42,832 bases of DNA. It comes from JAIPGX01 sp041650475. GTDB taxonomy: Bacteria > Babelota > Babeliae > Babelales > UASB340. Positions 16,103-24,212 of the stretch are shown piece by piece (position 1 is the stretch's first letter; every line of letters starts with the position of its first letter). Location: the NCBI GenBank assembly GCA_041650475.1, contig JBAZLD010000011.1, forward strand, positions 1-42,832, written 5' to 3'. A model generated the notes under the pieces. That model was given only the letters and a program-made list of their open reading frames with translations, had not been told where the DNA came from and searched no databases. Position numbers and translations under genes: made by a program.

Positions 16103-16213
16103 GATATTTGACAAATTAAATTATATTTATAATTATAAAATTCTTTAAACAATATTATAATTAATACATAAATAATATTATAAAATATTAAAAAAACTAA
16201 ATGGAGGCTTAAA

Positions 16214-17422
16214 ATGAAAAATTTAAAAAATATTTTTTTAGCTCTTTTACTTCTCACATCTTTAAATTTAACTCAAAACTTTGCTATAGGATTATCATTA
16301 TATGAATTATCATTAGATAAATTATCATTAGATAAATTATCATTAGATGTTACAAACAATCAAGTAAAAGGTTATGATCTTGCTCTTGCTCAAGCTTTGC
16401 TTTGTATAAATAATCACGGGGAAAAAAATAACATTTTAAGTAAACTTGGTATTGACATTATTAGAGGTGAAGCACTAATAAACAATGCAAAAGCCCGTAG
16501 AAAATTAGATTTATCAAATAACGATTTAGGAAATTCTGATAATTTAAATAAATTTTTATTTTACATCGCAATTGCACAAATTTTAGAGGTTACAGATTTA
16601 GATTTACATTCTAACTATCTCACAAGTCTACCAGATGAAATTGGTAAATTATTAAATCTTAAAAAGTTAAATTTATCTAATAACAATTTGACAAGTTTAC
16701 CTCCTGAGATTTGTAATTTAACTAGTCTTACAGAGTTAAATTTATATAAGAACAATCTCACAAGTTTACCAGCTGAAATTGGTAAATTAACTCGTCTTAT
16801 ACGTTTATATTTAAGTTATAATAATCTGACAAGTTTACCAGCTGAAATTGGTAAATTAACTTGTCTTAAATCTTTAAGTTTATCTAATAACAAATTCACA
16901 AGTTTACCAGCTGAAATTGTTAATTTAACTAATCTTGAATATTTAGATTTATCTTCTAACGAATTCACAAGTTTACCAGCTGAAATTGTTAATTTAACTA
17001 ATCTTGAATATTTAGTTTTAGCTATTAACAATCTGGCAAGTTTACCTGATAAAATTGATAATTTAACTAGTCTTACAAATTTAAATTTATATAAGAACAA
17101 ACTAACAAGTTTACCAGCTGCAATTGGTAAATTAACTAGTCTTAAATATTTAGTTTTATCTAGTAACCAACTCAAAAGTTTACCTGATGGATTTGATAAT
17201 TTAATTAATCTTGAATATTTAGATTTATCTTCCAACGAATTCATAAGTTTACCAGCTACAATTGGTAAATTAACTCGTCTTAAATCTTTATATTTAAATA
17301 ATAACAATCTTGCAAGTTTACCTGCTGAGATTAATAATTTATCAAATGCTCACATATACCTTAGCGAGATACAATTTAGGAAATTCAATAAAAATAATTT
17401 TATAAAATTAAAACAAATTTAG
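16214..17422 (+). CDS. Secreted leucine-rich-repeat protein (LPxEIGxL type)
   Basis: TGGAGG lies 8 bases before the ATG. The 402-residue product has a signal peptide (MKNLKNIFLALLLLTSLNLTQNFA), a triplet LSLDK/LSLDK/LSLDV encoded by a 15-bp unit repeated three times (16,306-16,350), a helical cap (about 50-115), and then 11 tandem LRRs of 23 residues (LTSLPAEIGKLTSLKxLxLSxNx), about residues 130-380. This is the regular bacterial/plant-intracellular (Scribble-like) LRR type, different from the cysteine-type LRRs at 1-4 kb. Repeats are very similar at DNA level, so recombination among them is likely. The gene sits between two 136-bp direct repeats. A binding role outside the cytoplasm is inferred. 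Confidence 0.88.
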   Translation: MKNLKNIFLALLLLTSLNLTQNFAIGLSLYELSLDKLSLDKLSLDVTNNQVKGYDLALAQALLCINNHGEKNNILSKLGIDIIRGEALINNAKARRKLDLSNNDLGNSDNLNKFLFYIAIAQILEVTDLDLHSNYLTSLPDEIGKLLNLKKLNLSNNNLTSLPPEICNLTSLTELNLYKNNLTSLPAEIGKLTRLIRLYLSYNNLTSLPAEIGKLTCLKSLSLSNNKFTSLPAEIVNLTNLEYLDLSSNEFTSLPAEIVNLTNLEYLVLAINNLASLPDKIDNLTSLTNLNLYKNKLTSLPAAIGKLTSLKYLVLSSNQLKSLPDGFDNLINLEYLDLSSNEFISLPATIGKLTRLKSLYLNNNNLASLPAEINNLSNAHIYLSEIQFRKFNKNNFIKLKQI

Positions 17423-17451
17423 ATGTTTTTGATTAAAAAATTAAAAATAAA

Positions 17452-17480
17452 AGGGCTTTTTGTAATTTACAAAAAGCCCT
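17452..17480 (+). terminator. Strong hairpin downstream of LRR gene
   Basis: AGGGCTTTTTGTA, loop ATT and the exact complement form a 13-bp stem 29 bases past the LRR stop codon. The T-rich tract is on the - strand side, so the terminator may act in both directions or mainly as a 3'-end stabiliser. Confidence 0.65.
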
Positions 17481-17508
17481 AAAAAATTTAAATATAATTT
17501 TGGGGCGC

Positions 17509-17644
17509 TTTATCTAGGTTCAGATATATGTGAGACAAAATAGAAAAAATTTAAATACGTAACTTTTAAAGGTATTTTTATATAGAATATGCGTTTGGAA
17601 TACTATAAATCATAGAAAAATCTCAAATATTATGAGATTACACA
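17509..17644. repeat. 136-bp direct repeat, copy 2 (upstream of peptidase-MA-like gene)
   Basis: This is the partner of 15,966-16,102, in the same orientation, and ends 72 bases before the start of the next gene. Each copy therefore precedes a gene for an exported protein, which fits either a duplicated leader/promoter region or a mobile-element footprint around the LRR gene. Confidence 0.9.
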
Positions 17645-17716
17645 ATCTTTTTTAATTATATTTTTTATGTTATTTTATTATAAATAAAATTATTAGTTGT
17701 TGATTAGGATAAAAAT

Positions 17717-18508
17717 ATGAAAAAATTTGTTATTTTTTTTAGTATATTTTTTAGTTTTATTGTTTTGGGTATATTTTTGAGACATATTTTTTTAAGTAAT
17801 AATATTCCAAAACCAAATTTTCCTTTGAATATTGAAACTGAAAATTTTAAATTATATTGCATGCCGAATGATAAATTGGCTGGTCAAAAGATTTTAGATG
17901 TTGCTGAAAAAAATTTTAAACAACTTTCTGTTGATTTTAATCATAAATATAGTAAAAAAATAAATTTGTATGTTTTTCCGGATATTAAAGATTTTCACCA
18001 AGCTATTGGACGGCCTGATGCTGCAGATCGAATAATAAATTTCTATAATGAAAATCAACATTCTTTTTTTACAGTTTCTCCTTATAATCCGGGTTCTTAC
18101 CATTCAGCTGAAAGTATTTTTACGTTAACTACTCATGGTTTAACTTATTTATTTATTAAGGATATATATACTAAAAAAATTCCGAACTGGTTTATTCATG
18201 GGATTGGACTTTGGAAAGCTAAATATGTAGGAAAATATGGGTATAATAAAATTTTAAATGAACTTTCTCAAAATCATCAACTTATCCCCTCTTTAAAGCA
18301 ATTAGAAGATTCTGATTTTTCTTCAGATATTTATCTATCTTGTTCTTATTTAATTATTGAATTTATAAATCAAAAATGGGGATGGTATAAAATATTAGCT
18401 CTTTTAAATGATTTTTCTTCCTTTGAAAAAATTTTGGAAATATCTAAAGAAAAATTTAGGGAACAATTAATTGATTATTTAGATGCTAACTATTCGATTA
18501 AAAAATAA
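17717..18508 (+). CDS. Peptidase-MA-like protein with degenerate zinc site
   Basis: TTAGGAT precedes the ATG. An N-terminal membrane segment or uncleaved signal (residues 4-28) anchors a 263-residue protein. The order of elements follows the peptidase MA (gluzincin) family: a beta-rich N-terminal half (KINLYVFPDIKDFH), a helix where HExxH is expected, and a following W-rich segment. Here the helix reads TTHGLTYLF, so the catalytic Glu is Gly141 and the second His is Tyr144. The downstream segment reads WFIHGIGLW, in place of the usual W(x)2-EG(x)A pattern, with His161 at the third-ligand position. If the fold call is right, the protein has lost peptidase activity and may be a binding protein. 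Confidence 0.6.
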   Translation: MKKFVIFFSIFFSFIVLGIFLRHIFLSNNIPKPNFPLNIETENFKLYCMPNDKLAGQKILDVAEKNFKQLSVDFNHKYSKKINLYVFPDIKDFHQAIGRPDAADRIINFYNENQHSFFTVSPYNPGSYHSAESIFTLTTHGLTYLFIKDIYTKKIPNWFIHGIGLWKAKYVGKYGYNKILNELSQNHQLIPSLKQLEDSDFSSDIYLSCSYLIIEFINQKWGWYKILALLNDFSSFEKILEISKEKFREQLIDYLDANYSIKK

Positions 18509-18592
18509 ATAATTTATTTTTTGATGTTTTTCATTTGAACCACAAATGTTTTAGTACCCTCTTTTGTATTCATTTCCATTGAACTAGGACTA

Positions 18593-19699
18593 TTAAAATG
18601 ACAATTCCAAACCCGCGCTTCCTCCATGAAAAAGCACATGTGAATTGGAACTCACACCAAGTGTACTTACAGAAGTTGGCATTGAATTTGAATAGGTCTC
18701 ATTTATCTGTCCAGGAGCTAAAGAAACACCATTAACCCACAGAGCCTCATAGCCGATTTTCAGTACAATCATATTGGTAATTTGATATTTACATTGCAAG
18801 TCGACTTCGCCAATGAAAGCGAGATGATTTGCCGAAGCGCCTGAATCATACACAATCTTTGCGATGCTTACTCCTGTTGATTCTGACGCATGGTTTAAAT
18901 ACCCTCCAATCTTTATCAATCCATTTAGCAAGAAGCGTTTATACTTGAATAATTTTCCGATCATGCCTATCTGTATACCATAAAGATTATTTGTAGTGCG
19001 TGTATTCCAAAAGGGCGGATATTCTGGGGCAGGGGTGCCAGGTTGCTTTTCAAACCATGCAACATATTCAATATTGGCTAATAGATAATTTTTCCATAAT
19101 GGCTGAATAAGATCTGGCGGCGGAATTGTGCCTTGAAGATTTTCATGCAGTTGCAGCAATCGAAATCCGACAAACATGGTTATCACGTTGGAGAATTTTT
19201 TCTGCATGTTGAGTTCCGCATTATAAAGTTTCGTAGAGTAGTCCCATGTCATTGACTGATAAGTAAAATCTTGAGTTTGAAAAAAACCGCCAGGAGCTCT
19301 CATTGTCAGCCAGTCCAATGGATTATCAGGCCCGATAGATCTGGTGGATTTCCAGTCACCGATGCGAAAAAAAGATAATAATAAATCATGTTTGGAATCG
19401 ACATGATAAGCTGCACCTAGCCTAAATCCAGGGCAAAAGCCTTGTTTAAGATTGGTGCTGTTAAGGGCCGGGTCACCGGGCGTGGCTGGGATATTTAAAA
19501 AATATGTGGCGCCTGGTACTCGTTCAACAAGTGTATATTTGGCAGTGCCAACACGGTCAAAAATGATCGCTTCCGCGGATAGGATACACCGTGGAGTATG
19601 AGATGATGAGGCTGCGTTGACTTGCATACAAAAACAAAAGAAAATCGGAAGCGAAAACTTTATAAAAAATTTATACTTTTTTAGATTATAAAATTGCAT
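18593..19699 (-). CDS. Outer-membrane beta-barrel protein (BBP7/porin-like)
   Basis: AAAGGAG lies 7 bases before the ATG at 19,699. The 368-residue product has a signal peptide (FFIKFSLPIFFCFCMQVNA) and alternating amphipathic strands, and ends GLELSF with a C-terminal Phe, the usual BAM-recognition end. Features such as FCPGFRLGAAYHV, and the strand-and-loop layout with Pro/Gly-rich loops, recall the putative beta-barrel porin-7 family of Planctomycetes and other intracellular bacteria. Codon use is markedly richer in G+C than its neighbours, which suggests recent acquisition. It is divergent from rlmB. The barrel fold is well supported; the family name is tentative. Confidence 0.7.
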   Translation of the reverse strand: MQFYNLKKYKFFIKFSLPIFFCFCMQVNAASSSHTPRCILSAEAIIFDRVGTAKYTLVERVPGATYFLNIPATPGDPALNSTNLKQGFCPGFRLGAAYHVDSKHDLLLSFFRIGDWKSTRSIGPDNPLDWLTMRAPGGFFQTQDFTYQSMTWDYSTKLYNAELNMQKKFSNVITMFVGFRLLQLHENLQGTIPPPDLIQPLWKNYLLANIEYVAWFEKQPGTPAPEYPPFWNTRTTNNLYGIQIGMIGKLFKYKRFLLNGLIKIGGYLNHASESTGVSIAKIVYDSGASANHLAFIGEVDLQCKYQITNMIVLKIGYEALWVNGVSLAPGQINETYSNSMPTSVSTLGVSSNSHVLFHGGSAGLELSF

Positions 19700-19978
19700 G
19701 TCTGAACTCCTTTATCTTGAAATTAAAAAAGAGACATTGTTTTTTATAAAAAATTCGGAATTTGGTCTGTCAACTATTTTTATAATAGCCCTAATAGAAT
19801 AATACGGCTATAATAAAATTTGCTTAAATTAAAAAGCAGTTCGATATGAGAATCTCATGAAAAAAATTTTGTGTGTATCACTACTTTTATTTCGTTTTTA
19901 ATTATATTTTTTTTATGTTATATTAATATTCGCTAATTATAGCAATTATAGGCTTATTAAATTAAATTTTATATTTAT

Positions 19979-20722
19979 ATGGTTAAAAAAAATTCAAAAA
20001 AAAGTAAAGATCTTCAGTATGATGTTATTTGTGGTGTGCATTCTATAATAGAAATGCTAAAGGCAAAAAGAAGAAAATTGTATTCTATTTACACAACAAA
20101 GCCATTGCCAAATGCATGGGATAGAATAAAGAGTTATTTGCCCAAGAGTATCCCAAATATTCAGTATGTTTCAAAAGAAAAACTTGATTATATGGCAGGT
20201 ACCCAAGATCATATGGGTATAGTTGCTTTAGTTTCTCAATTTCAATATCAATCAAAAATGTTTGATCCAGCAAAAAAGCCTTTTGTTTTGCTTCTAGATT
20301 CTATTCAGGACGTAAGAAATTTGGGGGCAATTTTGCGATCTGCTTATTGCACAGGTGTAACAGGTGTTATTTTATGTAGAAAAAATGCTGCACCATTAAA
20401 TGCAGCCGCTATATTATCTTCAGCTGGGTTATCTGAGCATTTGGATATTATTGTTATGCCTACTGCGCAAATGGCTGTTTCTGAATTAAAAACTGCTGGT
20501 TATAATTTATATATGGCTGCTTTAGAAAATGGAAAAGATGCAACGAAAGTAACTTACAATAAGCCTTTATGTCTTGTAATTGGAAATGAGGCAGTTGGAA
20601 TTTCAAAAAACATATTAAAAGAGGGTGAAATTGTAACTTTACCCCAAAGAGTTCCTGATATTTCATACAATGCTTCCGTTGCTGCCGGAATTCTTTTATT
20701 TTTAATTTCACAAAAAATCTAA
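19979..20722 (+). CDS. rlmB: 23S rRNA 2'-O-ribose methyltransferase, SpoU/TrmH family (RlmB-like)
   Basis: The 247-residue product has an N-terminal substrate-binding domain (CGVHSIIEMLKAKR, 18-31) and a knotted SpoU domain with all three motifs: NLGAILRSA (motif 1, Asn115 and Arg120), LVIGNEAVGIS (motif 2) and ISYNASVAAGILLF (motif 3). RlmB methylates G2251 of 23S rRNA in E. coli; other members modify other sites, so the exact nucleotide is uncertain. No strong ribosome site precedes the ATG. The gene ends with a hairpin terminator at 20,783, so it appears monocistronic. Confidence 0.85.
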   Translation: MVKKNSKKSKDLQYDVICGVHSIIEMLKAKRRKLYSIYTTKPLPNAWDRIKSYLPKSIPNIQYVSKEKLDYMAGTQDHMGIVALVSQFQYQSKMFDPAKKPFVLLLDSIQDVRNLGAILRSAYCTGVTGVILCRKNAAPLNAAAILSSAGLSEHLDIIVMPTAQMAVSELKTAGYNLYMAALENGKDATKVTYNKPLCLVIGNEAVGISKNILKEGEIVTLPQRVPDISYNASVAAGILLFLISQKI

Positions 20723-20782
20723 AATAGATTTATTTATAAATTAAATATATTTGTTCAAATAAAATTTAGAAAACTAAATAGG

Positions 20783-20813
20783 CTAAAGAATCGTTAATTT
20801 TTTCTTTAGTTTT
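20783..20813 (+). terminator. Rho-independent terminator after rlmB
   Basis: CTAAAGAA and TTCTTTAG form an 8-bp stem around an 11-base loop and are followed by TTTT. Confidence 0.6.
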
Positions 20814-20837
20814 GGAGTTATTGCACAAATAATAATA

Positions 20838-20873
20838 TTTTTTCTAAACTCTTTTAATAACTATTAGAAAAAA
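20838..20873 (+). promoter_or_regulatory. AT-rich hairpin in the leader of the ftsQ-like gene
   Basis: TTTTTTCTAA pairs with TTAGAAAAAA over 10 bp, 11 bases before the ftsQ-like start codon. It could control translation of the division genes or be a second terminator; the sequence alone does not decide. Confidence 0.35.
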
Positions 20874-20884
20874 AGGGTCCCGGA

Positions 20885-21640
20885 ATGAAGAAGCTTTTTT
20901 TTGTGATCAAAATATTTGTTTTCTGTTTTATTAATATTCCCGTTAATTTGATAACAAAAGATGTACTTATAGAAACAGAAAATTTTTATTCAGAGAATTT
21001 AAAAAAAGAGATAGTCTCTTCGTTAAAAAATTATATTTGTTCTGAAAAAGCTTCAAAAAATAAATTAGGCTCTATTTGTTCGCAACTTAAAAAAAAATAT
21101 AGAATAATAAAAAAAATAGAATTAAATTATATTGCTCCAGATAATATAGAGTGTAAAATCACTGCTGCTCGGCCGTTATTTACTGTGAATAATAAATTTG
21201 TAATAACAGATAAAAAAAGGTTATTTGATTATAGTATTTTTGAATTATTTGATAAGAATAAAATAAATAATTTTTTTGTACTAGAATCTTTTTTAAAAGA
21301 TAAAATGCCAATAAAAATATATGATTTTTTAAAAAATCTTTCAAAAGATATAACTGATAATTACTATTTGATTTATAAAAAACCAACACAAATATTTTTA
21401 AAGCCTAAAAATTTTGATTGTAATAACAATAGTAATAATAATTTTTTTATTTTGCTTGATTCAAATTCTATAAACCTGAACAAAATAAAAAATATGGAAA
21501 ATATAAAAAATATGAGTTCAAATGTTATTTTGAATAAAAAATTATTAAAAAAATGCAAATTATTTGATTTGCGATTTAATAATCGCATTTTGGTTAAATT
21601 TGTGGGATTGGATTTTTGGGGGAGGGGATTATGGGATTAA
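20885..21640 (+). CDS. ftsQ: FtsQ/DivIB-like cell-division protein
   Basis: The 251-residue product has one N-terminal membrane segment (LFFVIKIFVFCFINIPVNLI) and an extracytoplasmic region with the FtsQ beta-domain pattern: YRIIKKIELNYIAPDNIECKI followed by AARPLFTVNNKFVITDKKRLFD, as in 'V-x-R-x-P-x-x-L-x-I-x-V-x-E-R-x-P-x-A'. Identity is low, so position is important evidence: it is directly upstream of ftsA and overlaps it by 10 bases (ATGGGATTAA), which implies translational coupling. FtsQ would link the Z-ring to the septal peptidoglycan synthases. The C-terminal Asn-rich stretch (NCNNNSNNN-like, about 178-186) is unusual. Start ATG 20,885 follows GGGTCCCGGA. Confidence 0.65.
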   Translation: MKKLFFVIKIFVFCFINIPVNLITKDVLIETENFYSENLKKEIVSSLKNYICSEKASKNKLGSICSQLKKKYRIIKKIELNYIAPDNIECKITAARPLFTVNNKFVITDKKRLFDYSIFELFDKNKINNFFVLESFLKDKMPIKIYDFLKNLSKDITDNYYLIYKKPTQIFLKPKNFDCNNNSNNNFFILLDSNSINLNKIKNMENIKNMSSNVILNKKLLKKCKLFDLRFNNRILVKFVGLDFWGRGLWD

Positions 21641-22896
21641 AAATATCAGACAAAATAATAGCTGCTATAGATATTGGCACAACTAAAATTTGTGTTTTGG
21701 TAGCGAAAAAAGATTTTAATGAACAACTCGATTTGATTGGCATAGGACAAAGCAATTCTTATGGATTAAAAAAAGGGGTGATTGTTGATGTTAATAAAAC
21801 AGTTGATTCAATCAAAAAAGCTTTAGCTCAAGCTCAAGAAATGTCCGGCGTAGAAATAGATACAGCTTGTGTTGGAATTTCTGGCGGTCATATAAAATCT
21901 TTTAATTCTACCGGTGTTGTTGGTGTAAAAAATAAAAATATAACGCAATCAGATGTTAATAGAGTTATAGAAGCAGCCAAAGCTGTTGCAATTCCGCAGG
22001 AACAGGAAATTTTACATGTTTTACCGCAATATTTTAAAGTTGATGGACAAGATAATATTTTGGATTCCGTTGGAATGCATGGAGTAAGACTTGAAGCTCA
22101 GGTGCATATTATCACTGGAGCTGTAACTTCGGCGCAAAATATTATTCAAGCATGTAATTTAGCTGGTATTAATGCATCAGATATTGTACTAGAACAAATA
22201 GCATCTGCAAATGCTGTTCTTACGAGTTCGGAACGTGAACTTGGTGCAGGAATTCTTGATATTGGAGGTGGAACTGCAGATTTTGCTATTTATAAGGATG
22301 GCCGAATACTTCATTCCAAAGTTATTCCTCTTGCGGGAAATCACTTTACTAATGATTTGGCTATTGCTTTTAATATTTCTCAGGAACAGGCAGAACAAAT
22401 TAAAAAAGGTTATGGATTTGTGTGGGAAGATAAATATTTTGAGTTAGACAAAGATAAAATAAAAATATTGCTTGAATATCAAGATCATGAAAAGGTGATT
22501 GATACATATTCTTTGTTTGAAGTTTTAAATTTTAGAGCTCAAGAAATTATAGATATAATTATGGATGAGTTAATAAAATTCAGATTGTTACCTTTTATGC
22601 AAGCCGGTTTGATATTAACAGGTGGAGGATCTTTGCTTTTGGGAATGAAGGAGCTTTTTGAAAAAAATTTGAAATTACCTGTAAGAATAGGCTCACCTAA
22701 TTGCAACAAGAAAACGGAATTAACAAAAAATTTTAAGATTCCAGATATTTTAAAAAGCCCAATTTATTCTACTGGTTATGGATTATTACTTTATGCGGCT
22801 GGATTAAATAATGAAGATGCAAAACAAATACAAAAAAATGGGACTGTTAATGAAATTTTCAAAAAAATGAGATCATGGTTATATGAATTTTTATAA
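21631..22896 (+). CDS. ftsA: Cell-division protein FtsA
   Basis: The start is ATG 21,631, behind GGGGGAGGGG; a TTG 15 bases upstream is unlikely. The 421-residue actin-fold protein shows AAIDIGTTKICVLVA (phosphate 1), the 1C-domain region with SGGHIKSFNSTGVV, GILDIGGGTADFAIY (phosphate 2) and LTGGGSLLLGM (adenosine), and ends with an amphipathic membrane-targeting helix FKKMRSWLYEFL. FtsA tethers FtsZ filaments to the inner membrane. It is coupled to the ftsQ-like gene and lies 24 bases before ftsZ. Confidence 0.95.
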   Translation: MGLKISDKIIAAIDIGTTKICVLVAKKDFNEQLDLIGIGQSNSYGLKKGVIVDVNKTVDSIKKALAQAQEMSGVEIDTACVGISGGHIKSFNSTGVVGVKNKNITQSDVNRVIEAAKAVAIPQEQEILHVLPQYFKVDGQDNILDSVGMHGVRLEAQVHIITGAVTSAQNIIQACNLAGINASDIVLEQIASANAVLTSSERELGAGILDIGGGTADFAIYKDGRILHSKVIPLAGNHFTNDLAIAFNISQEQAEQIKKGYGFVWEDKYFELDKDKIKILLEYQDHEKVIDTYSLFEVLNFRAQEIIDIIMDELIKFRLLPFMQAGLILTGGGSLLLGMKELFEKNLKLPVRIGSPNCNKKTELTKNFKIPDILKSPIYSTGYGLLLYAAGLNNEDAKQIQKNGTVNEIFKKMRSWLYEFL

Positions 22897-22920
22897 TTTT
22901 ATTAGAAAGGAGAGTAGGGT

Positions 22921-24177
22921 ATGATCGAACTTAATAATATGCAAAAAGAAGAACCAATAAAGTTTGGTGCTTGCCTAAAAGTTATGGGAATTGGTGGTGG
23001 CGGGGGAAATGCTATAAATAGCATGATAGAAAGCGCAGATCTGGATTCTGTAGAATTTATTGTTGCAAACACAGATGCTCAAGCATTGAGTTTGTCTAAA
23101 GCAAATCATAAAATTCAATTAGGAGCAAAACTTACAAGGGGACTTGGTGCAGGATCGAATCCTGATATTGGCCGTAGAGCGGCACAAGAGGATTTAGATC
23201 CGGTGCTTGAAAAGATCGCAGATGCAGACATTCTTTTCTTAACGGCAGGGTTGGGAGGAGGGACTGGTTCTGGGGCTATTCCTATTATAGCAAAGGCTGC
23301 AAAAGATTTAGGCGTTTTGACTGTTGCAATTGTAACAAGACCTTTTTCATTTGAAGGGAAAAGAAGGTTGCAGCATGCTCAAGATTCTTTAGAAAATCTT
23401 AAAGAAAATGTTGATACAATTATTGTTGTGCCAAATCAAAAATTATTAGAAGTTGCTGATCCAAAAATTTCAATGTTAGACGCTTTTGCTATGTCTGATG
23501 ATGTTTTGAAACAGGCAGTTAAAGGCATATCAGATATTATCACAAAAACTGGTCACATAAATGTTGATTTTGCTGATGTTAAAGAGATTATGAAAGGAAT
23601 GGGCCTTGCAATTATGGGTACCGGTGTTGCTGAAGGACAGGATAGAGCAAGGCAAGCGGCAATTAGAGCTCTTTCTTCTCCATTGCTTGAAGATGTAAGC
23701 ATTCAGGGAGCAAAAGGTGTTTTGTTAAATATTACAGGTAATACTGATCTTGGTTTACAAGAAATAAATGAGGCTGCGGCTATTGTTAATGAAAAAGTCA
23801 ATTCAGATGCACATATTATTTTGGGATCTGTAATAGATCCAAGCATTGGTAATCAAATTAAAGTTACTGTAATTGCAACAGGTTTTCCAGAACAACAGGC
23901 AAAAAAAGAAAATATAAAAGAGAATATTATTGGTGCCATAAAAGACAATAATCAAACATTTGTAAATAAAAATAATATTAGCCAGCAAGTAAATATTAAG
24001 TCTGTTGATAAAAATTATAATGTTGATAAAATCAACGAGAACGTAAGCGAGAATGTAATTGCAAGCGCAAAAGAAGAGAGTATTAGTAATATTGTAAATA
24101 ACCCCGTTCAATACGATTTAAATGATTTGGATACACCTACCTTTTTACGTAAAAAACAAGAACAAAATACAAAATAG
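22921..24177 (+). CDS. ftsZ: Cell-division GTPase FtsZ
   Basis: AGAAAGGAGAG precedes the ATG. The 418-residue product has the tubulin signature GGGTGSG (112-118), GIGGGGGNAINSM, NTDAQAL and the T7-region NVDFADV for GTP hydrolysis across the subunit interface. A variable linker (about 330-395) leads to a conserved C-terminal peptide, LDTPTFLRKK, which binds FtsA. A complete FtsA-FtsZ pair indicates conventional Z-ring division. No mur or other dcw genes follow. Confidence 0.98.
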   Translation: MIELNNMQKEEPIKFGACLKVMGIGGGGGNAINSMIESADLDSVEFIVANTDAQALSLSKANHKIQLGAKLTRGLGAGSNPDIGRRAAQEDLDPVLEKIADADILFLTAGLGGGTGSGAIPIIAKAAKDLGVLTVAIVTRPFSFEGKRRLQHAQDSLENLKENVDTIIVVPNQKLLEVADPKISMLDAFAMSDDVLKQAVKGISDIITKTGHINVDFADVKEIMKGMGLAIMGTGVAEGQDRARQAAIRALSSPLLEDVSIQGAKGVLLNITGNTDLGLQEINEAAAIVNEKVNSDAHIILGSVIDPSIGNQIKVTVIATGFPEQQAKKENIKENIIGAIKDNNQTFVNKNNISQQVNIKSVDKNYNVDKINENVSENVIASAKEESISNIVNNPVQYDLNDLDTPTFLRKKQEQNTK

Positions 24178-24212
24178 AATAGATAAACAAAAATATATCT
24201 AGAAAGAAAATT

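Noticed and set aside
16816..17307. 163-codon open frame antisense to the LRR gene
   Set aside because: Its repetitive Lys/Leu/Ser content mirrors the LRR repeats on the other strand; no ribosome site or independent motif.
16600..17350. Regular spacing of similar DNA units as a CRISPR array
   Set aside because: The 69-bp periodicity is the codon-level repeat of LRRs in an open frame, with no unique spacers and no cas genes.
19846..19858. Palindrome ATGAG-AAT-CTCAT between rlmB and the barrel gene as an operator
   Set aside because: Only a 5-bp stem in a short palindrome with no second copy or regulator nearby; chance is likely.
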